Positions 41,063 to 46,473 of a DNA stretch of 46,473 nucleotides are shown in pieces; position 1 is the first letter of the stretch; every line of letters starts with the position of its first letter. Location: the NCBI RefSeq assembly GCF_000970675.1, contig NZ_LAJA01000033.1, positions 1 through 46,473 of the forward strand, read 5' to 3'. This DNA comes from Domibacillus tundrae (GTDB lineage: Bacteria > Bacillota > Bacilli > Bacillales > Domibacillaceae). A program made the position numbers and the translations under genes. Under the pieces are notes generated by a model, which was not told the origin of the DNA, ran no database searches, and saw only the letters and a program-made list of their open reading frames with translations.

Positions 41063-41215
41063 TTATTGAGTCATTCCATTATCAGTTGCAAGTGGCTGGA
41101 TTTCATTCGTGCTGCCCTTTTTGTTTTGGTCATTTTTTGATTTTGATTCGAGTTGATTTAGCTGCTTCTTTACAGCCTCTGAGCGTACCGTATGACTCTG
41201 ATTGTTTTTTGTCAT
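41063..41215 (-). CDS. 50-residue hydrophilic protein
   Basis: A small Asn/Gln/Lys/Ser-rich protein beginning MTKNNQSHTVRSEAVKKQLN and ending PLATDNGMTQ. A strong AAAGGAGG site stands 8-9 bases before the ATG. The composition recalls small acid-soluble spore proteins, but the known motifs are not there. It is the only supportable gene in 40800-41460. Confidence 0.6.
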   Translation of the reverse strand: MTKNNQSHTVRSEAVKKQLNQLESKSKNDQNKKGSTNEIQPLATDNGMTQ

Positions 41216-41466
41216 TCCCTATGCCCTCCTTTTTCGTAAGAATAATACCTTTTTATCATGAGGAGTTTAACGCAGATTTATACAAAAAACACCCTGGAGG
41301 AAAGTGTTGGAAGGTAATCATATGTGAAGGTAAAATGACATTCTGTTATACCCATAGCAAAGAAAAACGTCTTGAAGGGAGTGCGTTCATAATGATGATC
41401 CACTGCATTCGTTTGCGTTAACTCCGATTTTCCTCATTCCAATTCAAATGAAATGAGGGACTGAGT

Positions 41467-42063
41467 ATGGCAGAAAAAATGATTAAACATAACGACAATG
41501 AGTACGTGGTACACAGCTCTAAAAGAATACTTTCCTGCAAATGAAATGAAGTCAAAAGAGCACTTTGACTTGCTTTTGTCCGACAAAGAAGCACTGTATA
41601 AAATAGAAGAAGGACCTGAGTATGTGCTGGTTTATTTCGAAAAAGAAGATTTTCTATTTGTAGATTATATGTTAGTACAGAGCAGGAACCGAAGTGAGGG
41701 TATTGGGAGTAAAGTCATCAACCAGTTAAAACACAAAAACAAGCCTATTATTCTTGAAGTGGAACCGATCTCGGTTCATGGCCCGATACAGTGAAAAGAG
41801 TTCGTTTTTATGAAAAAGCAGGATTCAGGCATATAGATACGGTTCAATACACGCGTATACACCCTATGACAAAAGAATTGAATGAAATGGTGATTTATTA
41901 TTGGTCCCCGGCTGTGAAATCGGAAGACTGGGCGATGGAAAAGATGGCCACTGTTTATAAAGAAGCTCATGCCTATCATTCTGAGAGATTATATCGTACA
42001 CCGCCGCAAGCCATTCAAGAGGTATTGGTTTTAAAAGAACATGCTTACAGCCAGGCCAAGTAA
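41467..42063 (+). pseudogene. GNAT-family N-acetyltransferase, frameshifted twice
   Basis: Three consecutive reading frames together make one GNAT protein. ATG 41467 gives MAEKMIKHNDNEYVVHSS and stops. The next frame (41498-41794) runs TWYTALKEYFPANEMKSKEH, then FVDYMLVQSRNRSEGIGSKV with the acetyl-CoA loop R/Q-x-x-G-x-G/A. The third (to 42063) continues from DTVKRVRFYEKAGF to LVLKEHAYSQAK. The shifts lie near 41500 and 41780. Sequence between them is well preserved, so inactivation looks recent. Confidence 0.82.
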
Positions 42064-42213
42064 ATAAGGAGTAAGTAATATCGATGGATGGCAGCAATTG
42101 CCCTGCCGAAAAAAACAGAGGCCTCTTCCAGAACGTTAGTGTGGCCTTGACTGCAAAACATAAGACGGTAAATGAAGGTAAATAAAGCGCTGGCTTAATA
42201 TCAATTTAAAGGC
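42064..42213. other. Intergenic with a doubtful 33-codon frame
   Basis: AAGGAG at 42066 precedes an ATG at 42084 that opens a frame to 42185, but the spacing of 12 bases and the composition are poor. I do not call a gene. Confidence 0.25.
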
Positions 42214-42252
42214 AAGATGCACAGTCAAAACCATAATGTGCATCTTTTTTTT
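42214..42252 (+). terminator. Terminator downstream of the GNAT pseudogene
   Basis: AAGATGCACA (42214-42223) pairs perfectly with TGTGCATCTT (42237-42246), followed by Ts. Confidence 0.82.
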
Positions 42253-42264
42253 GCGAAATTTTAT

Positions 42265-42788
42265 CTATATAAGTTGAATTAAACTTTTTACATTCGTCGT
42301 TTATTATAGTGTAGGAATTCCTTTTAAAAAAGCAGCGTATTGGGCTACGGGCTGGCGGCTGCGCTAACAACAGGGGCGAACGCTGAACCAGCCACCGCTT
42401 CGCGCTGCCTGTTTCAGCCTGTCCGCTCGTCCCGCGGGAGTCTCCGCCGCCCTCCCTCCGCCCGTTGCTTTTCTGGAAAGAAGCGGCCATGAATGAATAG
42501 ATACGGACTCTCTATTCTTTTTGATAGAAGAAGAAAAACAAGCCTGTTTGGCACTGGCTGTTTTTCCTCCCCACAAAGGCGGCAGGCGCGGGGCGGAGCG
42601 GAGACTCCTATGGGACGAGCGGGCAGATAAGACCGGCGGAGCCGCAGAGCGGTGACGGTGGGCTTAGCACCTGCCACATGGAACGCGAAGCCCCACGGAT
42701 GCCGCTGTTCCATTGCCCGGGCTAAGTGCTGTTCTCATACACTTTTTCTGAAAAGCAGAATCTAAAATCATTTGTTCAACTTATATAG
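42265..42788. mobile_element. GC-rich repeat element, 524 bp, with terminal inverted repeats
   Basis: CTATATAAGTTGAA (42265-42278) and its exact reverse complement (42775-42788) bound a GC-rich core in AT-rich surroundings. The core shares AAGGCGGCAGGCGCG and the block ACTCCTATGGGA (inverted) with the element at 19197-19709. Long frames on the minus strand inside it are composition artefacts. No clear target duplication. Confidence 0.6.
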
Positions 42789-43031
42789 TTTAGTTTTAAT
42801 AGAAGGAAATGCCTGTCGAAATCGATTAAAGATTCAGCTTGATAAAGGGATAATCATATTTTTTATCTAGTGACACCTTCCGACAAAATTTCAATTGATC
42901 ATGTAGTACAATTTCAGATAGATAGAAATCGAGATAATGACAAACTAGTGGAAGGAGTAGAACGCAAGGCTAACAGATTTAAGGTCAAGCAGCTAGGATG
43001 GCTGAGTTACCTCAGAAAATAGGGAGATTTG
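42789..43031. other. Intergenic before the SinI pair
   Basis: AT-rich. An ATG near 43000 opens MAELPQKIGRF, which vaguely resembles the start of the SinI-like gene but lies in another frame. Nothing else seen. Confidence 0.3.
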
Positions 43032-43146
43032 ATGTTGGATCGAGTCGAGGTTAAATGAGATAAGGAATGGATTGAACTGATTCAAATTGCCCGTGACATG
43101 GATATTTAGATTGAGGACAATGGAGCATTTTCAGAATCCAATTAGA
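43032..43146 (+). pseudogene. sinI: Dead SinI-like gene
   Basis: After GGGAG and ATG 43032 the frame reads LDRVEVK, stop, DKEWIELIQIARDMDI, stop, IEDNGAF, stop. The core is clearly a copy of the live gene just downstream, which reads DTDWIELIQLAARNMNI. Three in-frame stops make it a pseudogene, the product of a tandem duplication. Confidence 0.78.
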
Positions 43147-43174
43147 AGGAATATTATGGAGGGAGGGACTTTCT

Positions 43175-43357
43175 GTGCAAAAAATTCCCGGTAAGATGGA
43201 AAAAATGGATGAATTAGAATTAGATACAGACTGGATTGAACTCATCCAGCTTGCCGCCCGTAACATGAATATTCTGATTGAAGACACAAGAGCATTTTTA
43301 TCCTCTGGCAAAATCCAATCAGAAGGAATATTATCAGATGAAGAACCTTTTGTGTGA
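43175..43357 (+). CDS. sinI: SinI-like anti-repressor
   Basis: A 60-residue protein with the SIN dimerisation domain: LELDTDWIELIQLAARNMNI followed by LIEDTRAFLSSGK corresponds to B. subtilis SinI (LDQEWVELMVEAKEANISPE). SinI binds the repressor SinR and frees biofilm genes. It starts with GTG after GGAGGGAGGG. No sinR lies next to it, unlike B. subtilis; its partner must be elsewhere. A terminator follows. Confidence 0.82.
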   Translation: MQKIPGKMEKMDELELDTDWIELIQLAARNMNILIEDTRAFLSSGKIQSEGILSDEEPFV

Positions 43358-43419
43358 AACATTTCGGATGAGAGGGATAAAGCTGCTAAAATATAACCAG
43401 CAAAATGAACCCTTTTAAC

Positions 43420-43443
43420 GATCGGCTGCGGCCGGTCTTTTTT
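43420..43443 (+). terminator. Terminator of the sinI-like gene
   Basis: GATCGGC (43420-43426) pairs with GCCGGTC (43431-43437) across TGCG, followed by Ts. Confidence 0.75.
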
Positions 43444-43559
43444 ATTACATTAATGAATAAAGGATAGAGAAAAATTAGTAGAGAACTACAGATGTTCGGC
43501 AATATAAAACAAGGACATGGTAATCTAAATAAATTTTGGAAATGAGGTTTTTAATACAT

Positions 43560-43709
43560 ATGAAATTTCATGAGATGTCTTTTGAACAGCTTGAGGAATA
43601 TGAAGCGGAGTTACTTGAAAAGAATGATAATTACGCGCTGCATGTTTCATTTTATGAAGAGCTGCATAAAAGAATATCAGCACTCGCAAGTTTGAGATTA
43701 CCTAGTTGA
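43560..43709 (+). CDS. 49-residue hypothetical protein
   Basis: An acidic helical peptide beginning MKFHEMSFEQLEEYEAELLE. A GAGG lies 13 bases upstream, which is far, so the start is uncertain. It could be a small regulator or the N-terminus of a broken gene. Confidence 0.4.
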   Translation: MKFHEMSFEQLEEYEAELLEKNDNYALHVSFYEELHKRISALASLRLPS

Positions 43710-43759
43710 TCTTTTATATAAAGAACGCCGTCCATGATAGTTATTGGTTCACCAGTTAA

Positions 43760-44008
43760 ATTTTTAAAGGTGGCGGGAGACGTCCTGACGTTTTGCTGTT
43801 GTTGCCTGGTGAAGTAGTCGTCTTAGAGTTTAAAAGCTATAACAGCGTGAAAGAAGCGGAGTATACACAAACATCCCTTTACGTAAGAGATTTAGAGCAT
43901 TATCATTCTGCTATGCAACAACAGCGGTTGAAGGTGCGAGGGGCTCTTGTTCTAACCAGGTCGAATCGAAAAAAACTTGCTGAAGAAATCCATTTGTATC
44001 AAAATTAG
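43760..44008 (+). pseudogene. Fragment of a PD-(D/E)xK-like nuclease/DUF2075-type protein
   Basis: The open stretch reads GGGRRPDVLLLLPGEVVVLE, then FKSYNSVKEAEYTQTSLYVR and DLEHYHSAMQQQ, ending VRGALVLTRSN. The P-D...E-F-K spacing is that of the restriction-nuclease fold found before DUF2075 (Schlafen-like) helicases. There is no start or ribosome binding site, a stop precedes it, and the helicase part is missing. It is the remnant of a larger, possibly defence-related gene. Confidence 0.6.
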
Positions 44009-44044
44009 GTAGTAACATATTTTCCTTATGACAGGTTAATACAT

Positions 44045-44056
44045 TAACTAAAGTTA
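44045..44056. promoter_or_regulatory. Inverted repeat TAACT-AA-AGTTA before the reductase operon
   Basis: A short dyad about 100 bases upstream of the aldo-keto reductase start. Similar TTAACTTTAA-type dyads occur at MerR-family aldehyde-response promoters, but no regulator gene is present here. Confidence 0.3.
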
Positions 44057-44157
44057 TGGTAAGTATCTTTAAATAAATTCAGTACTTTTTTTGTTTTATC
44101 ACTTTTACTACAATACATATAGAACCATTAATAACATATAATGGAGGTTGTTGCGGT

Positions 44158-45102
44158 GTGAAATATAGAAGATTAGGGAGAACGGGTTTAAAAGTTAGTG
44201 AAATTAGTTTAGGAAGCTGGTTAACCTATGGGAAATCAGTAGAAGATAATATGGCAGAAAAAACAATTCACAAAGCGTATGAGCTTGGGATTAATTTCTT
44301 TGATTCTGCTAACGTGTATGAGCAAGGTGAAGGAGAGCGTGTACTTGCTGGAGTGTTAAAGGAATACCCTCGAGAATCTTATGTTATTACAACAAAAGCA
44401 TTTTGGCCTATGGGAGAGGGACAGAATGATCGTGGTTTATCTCGAAAACATGTTATTGAGCAAGTGAATGCTAGTTTAAAAAGAATGAACCTGGATTATG
44501 TTGATATTTTTTATTGTCATCGTTATGACCGGGAAACACCTGTAGAGGAAACACTGAAAACAATTGATGATTTAATTCGTCAAGGGAAAATTTTATATGC
44601 TGGAGTAAGTGAATGGAGTGCAGCACAAATTGAAGAAGCGGTAGCAACTGCTGATAAATTCTTGTTGGATCGAATTGTCGTTAATCAGCCAATTTATAAT
44701 ATGTTTAACCGATACATTGAAAATGAAGTTATTCCTGTAAGCGAGAAACATGGTATCGGACAAGTTGTATTTTCACCCTTAGCCCAAGGGATTCTAACAG
44801 GAAAATACCAAAGTGGTCATGTACCAGATAATAGTCGTGCAGCTAATCAAACCATAAATAATTCTATAAAAGGGATGCTAAATGAGGATGTCTTTAAAAA
44901 AGTTGAGCAATTAGAAGAAGTGGCTAAGGAGATGGAAATTACATTACCAGAATTAGCATTAGCTTGGACTTTAAGACAACCAATTGTTTCGAGTGCCTTA
45001 ATTGGAGCTAGTAGGCCAGGTCAAGTAGAACAAAATGTTAAAGCAATAGAAGTAGTTCTTCCATCTGAGATACAAGACAGAATCGAATCAATTTTAGCTT
45101 AA
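44158..45102 (+). CDS. Aldo/keto reductase
   Basis: A 314-residue NADPH-dependent TIM-barrel oxidoreductase, of the group related to potassium-channel beta subunits (YghZ/YccK-like). MKYRRLGRTGLKVSEISLGS is the usual start. The catalytic tetrad appears as Asp in FFDSANVYEQGEGE with its Tyr, Lys in VITTKAF, and His in DIFYCHRYDRETPVEE. Cofactor binding is in ALIGASRPGQVEQN. GTG start after AATGGAGG. It is the first gene of an AT-rich three-gene operon with a VOC protein and an SDR, suggesting carbonyl or aldehyde detoxification or a small catabolic path. Confidence 0.93.
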   Translation: MKYRRLGRTGLKVSEISLGSWLTYGKSVEDNMAEKTIHKAYELGINFFDSANVYEQGEGERVLAGVLKEYPRESYVITTKAFWPMGEGQNDRGLSRKHVIEQVNASLKRMNLDYVDIFYCHRYDRETPVEETLKTIDDLIRQGKILYAGVSEWSAAQIEEAVATADKFLLDRIVVNQPIYNMFNRYIENEVIPVSEKHGIGQVVFSPLAQGILTGKYQSGHVPDNSRAANQTINNSIKGMLNEDVFKKVEQLEEVAKEMEITLPELALAWTLRQPIVSSALIGASRPGQVEQNVKAIEVVLPSEIQDRIESILA

Positions 45103-45154
45103 TTAGCCTGGTTTGAAAAAGCCTTACTATTAGGCGAAGAATGGAGAGATACCT

Positions 45155-45562
45155 TTGATTAAAGGAATTGGGCATTTAGCATTAACGGTTCAAAATATGG
45201 ATAAATCACTTCAATTCTACTGTGATATTTTAGGTTTTGAAAGGGCTTTTGAAATTCGTGACGATGAAAATAATCCCTGGATTGAATATATTAAAGTAGC
45301 TCCGGGACAATTTATTGAGTTATTTTATGGTAGACAAAATAAACACCAAGAAAAAAGTCATGAAATCGGTTTTAATCATTTTTGCTTAGAAGTAGATGAT
45401 ATAAACAAAGTAGCCAATCATCTGAAGACTAAAGGGTTGACCTTAGATGTTGAACCAACTAAAGGAAAAGATAATAATTATCAATGCTGGATTAAAGACC
45501 CTGATGGAAATCGGATTGAATTTATGCAAATGGAGCCTGCTTCACCACATATGAACTGTTAG
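45155..45562 (+). CDS. VOC-family (glyoxalase/dioxygenase fold) protein
   Basis: A 135-residue protein of two beta-alpha-beta-beta-beta units. Metal ligands are apparent in GIGHLALTV (His7), PGQFIELFYG (Glu), GFNHFCLEVDD (His) and GNRIEFMQM (Glu), the order seen in glyoxalase I-type enzymes. TTG start with GGAGAGAT 5 bases upstream. It is 52 bases after the reductase and 16 before the SDR. Substrate unknown; a lyase for a glutathione- or bacillithiol-type adduct or a dioxygenase are both possible. Confidence 0.9.
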   Translation: MIKGIGHLALTVQNMDKSLQFYCDILGFERAFEIRDDENNPWIEYIKVAPGQFIELFYGRQNKHQEKSHEIGFNHFCLEVDDINKVANHLKTKGLTLDVEPTKGKDNNYQCWIKDPDGNRIEFMQMEPASPHMNC

Positions 45563-45578
45563 GAATGGGGGACTTTTA

Positions 45579-46394
45579 ATGGAGCACAAACAAGTAGTAG
45601 TTGTAACAGGGGCAACTAGAGGAATTGGCCGTAACACGGCTTTGTTTTTTGCGGAAAAGGGATATACAGTGATTGGAACAGGGAGGAATTCCGAAAAATT
45701 AAAAGAAGTAAAGACTGAACTTGAAAAATATTCATCTGAACATTCGATGGTATCAATGGATGTAACCCAACCAGAAGAAATCCAGCAGGTAGTGGAAAAT
45801 GTAATTAGAAAATATGGCCGTATTGATGTCTGGATTAATAACGCCGGAGCATTTAAAGCAATAGGACCTACTTGGGAAGTTAAACAAAAAGATTGGATAA
45901 ATGATGTAACAACTAATTTATTTGGAGCCTTTTACTGTGTCCAAGCGGTAGTGCCACTCATGATAAATCAAGAATTTGGAAGCGTTATCAATATTGTTGG
46001 TGGTGGAACGGTAGGAGCTTTTAAATATGGAAACGGATATGGAACTTCCAAAACAGGTGTTGCACGATTAACAGAAAATTTATCTGAAGAATTAAAGGAA
46101 ACGCCTATTAAAGTATTTGCATTAGATCCAGGCTTAAATGATACAGACATGACTCGATATCAAAGAAATAGTGAAGATGGTCAACGTTATTTAAGTGCAA
46201 TAGAAGATTTATTTAAGCAAAACATTGATGTTCTACCGTATCAAGCTCCACAGCTTGCCTATTACATGGCAACAGGTGAGCTTAATGAATATGCGGGGCG
46301 AGTGGTATCCGTGTATGAAGATTTAAAGACGTTAAGAAACATTGCTAAAGATGCAAGAGATCCTGACTTCTACAAACTTCGGCTCAAGAAATGA
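45579..46394 (+). CDS. Short-chain dehydrogenase/reductase
   Basis: A 271-residue classical SDR: VVVVTGATRGIGRNTALFF binds the cofactor, INNAG is the core motif, a Gly-rich INIVGGGTVGAF stands where the catalytic Ser is usual, and YGTSKTG holds the catalytic Tyr-x-x-x-Lys. The usual Ser of the tetrad seems to be replaced in the VGGG stretch, which could change activity. ATG follows AATGGGGGAC. It is the last gene of the operon seen in this window; no terminator is visible before the window ends. Confidence 0.92.
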   Translation: MEHKQVVVVTGATRGIGRNTALFFAEKGYTVIGTGRNSEKLKEVKTELEKYSSEHSMVSMDVTQPEEIQQVVENVIRKYGRIDVWINNAGAFKAIGPTWEVKQKDWINDVTTNLFGAFYCVQAVVPLMINQEFGSVINIVGGGTVGAFKYGNGYGTSKTGVARLTENLSEELKETPIKVFALDPGLNDTDMTRYQRNSEDGQRYLSAIEDLFKQNIDVLPYQAPQLAYYMATGELNEYAGRVVSVYEDLKTLRNIAKDARDPDFYKLRLKK

Positions 46395-46473
46395 GTAAAC
46401 TATGAAAGTAAGTATCAGTTAGCATGCGAAAGAGCAGATACTCAAGTGTAATCAATTATCAAAAGCCGTATCG

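Noticed and set aside
42084-42185. 33-codon frame after the GNAT pseudogene
   Set aside because: Poor ribosome-binding-site spacing and no recognisable feature.
42206-42713. Three overlapping minus-strand frames of 70-99 codons
   Set aside because: They lie inside the GC-rich repeat element; few stops are expected there and the translations are low-complexity.

Overview
This window looks like chromosomal DNA of a spore-forming member of the Bacillaceae; the genus cannot be fixed by eye. The evidence is the gene set (spo0M, yozE, ypmS, ctpA, a SinI-type anti-repressor, a sigma-W-type promoter on spo0M), the strong GGAGG-type ribosome binding sites, and the frequent TTG/GTG starts. The gene neighbourhoods thyA remnant-dfrA-acyltransferase, ypmR-ypmS-msrA-msrB-yozE and deoD-carboxypeptidase-ctpA resemble the Bacillus subtilis backbone. 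The outer parts (about 1-9000 and 43000-46473) are clearly more AT-rich than the middle (about 9000-27000), so I read the window as a conserved backbone with accessory DNA around it and inserted into it.

Region 1 (1-10500) is accessory DNA. It holds a divergent MFS exporter/TetR pair with two palindromic operators, a broken Ltp-type lipoprotein gene, an Arr-type rifampin ADP-ribosyltransferase, an EthD-like protein, a cassette of three unrecognised genes, an MRJP/yellow-family beta-propeller, a haloperoxidase-like PAP2 phosphatase, a tyrosine-recombinase fragment, and two separate 3' remnants of thymidylate synthase. Region 2 (10500-27950) is housekeeping backbone: dfrA-plsC, a three-gene ABC uptake system, a DegV protein, a cyclic-phosphate receiver-like protein, a PCYCGC lipoprotein, ypmR-ypmS-msrA-msrB, yozE, spo0M, deoD-DD-carboxypeptidase-ctpA, an HExxH lipoprotein and a MATE exporter. 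A 513-bp GC-rich insertion sits inside the msrB terminator.

Region 3 (28000-38900) is the most interesting part: a Gram-positive pel-type exopolysaccharide operon. The order is pelD, pelE, a deacetylase-only pelA, pelF and pelG, with overlapping or near-overlapping junctions. Two nearly identical GH114/PelA-hydrolase-like genes follow. The second is fused to a membrane domain of the carotenoid-hydratase family (DUF422/CruF). My model is that PelF polymerises, PelD/E/G form the inner-membrane synthase and transporter, PelA deacetylates outside the membrane, and the glycoside hydrolases trim the polymer or tether it to the membrane. An IS1182-family element sits directly after the fused gene. 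Beyond it lies a second copy of the pel leader and the first codons of pelD, so the region was duplicated or rearranged.

Region 4 (39000-46473) has a secreted CAP-domain protein, a frameshifted carotenoid-type glycosyltransferase pseudogene, a 29-codon microprotein behind an ECF-type promoter, a broken GNAT acetyltransferase, a second GC-rich repeat element, a live/dead pair of SinI-like genes, a nuclease-like fragment, and an AT-rich aldo-keto reductase/VOC/SDR operon. An 81-bp perfect inverted repeat links 6131-6211 with 40837-40917. No rRNA, tRNA, CRISPR array or recognisable riboswitch was seen.
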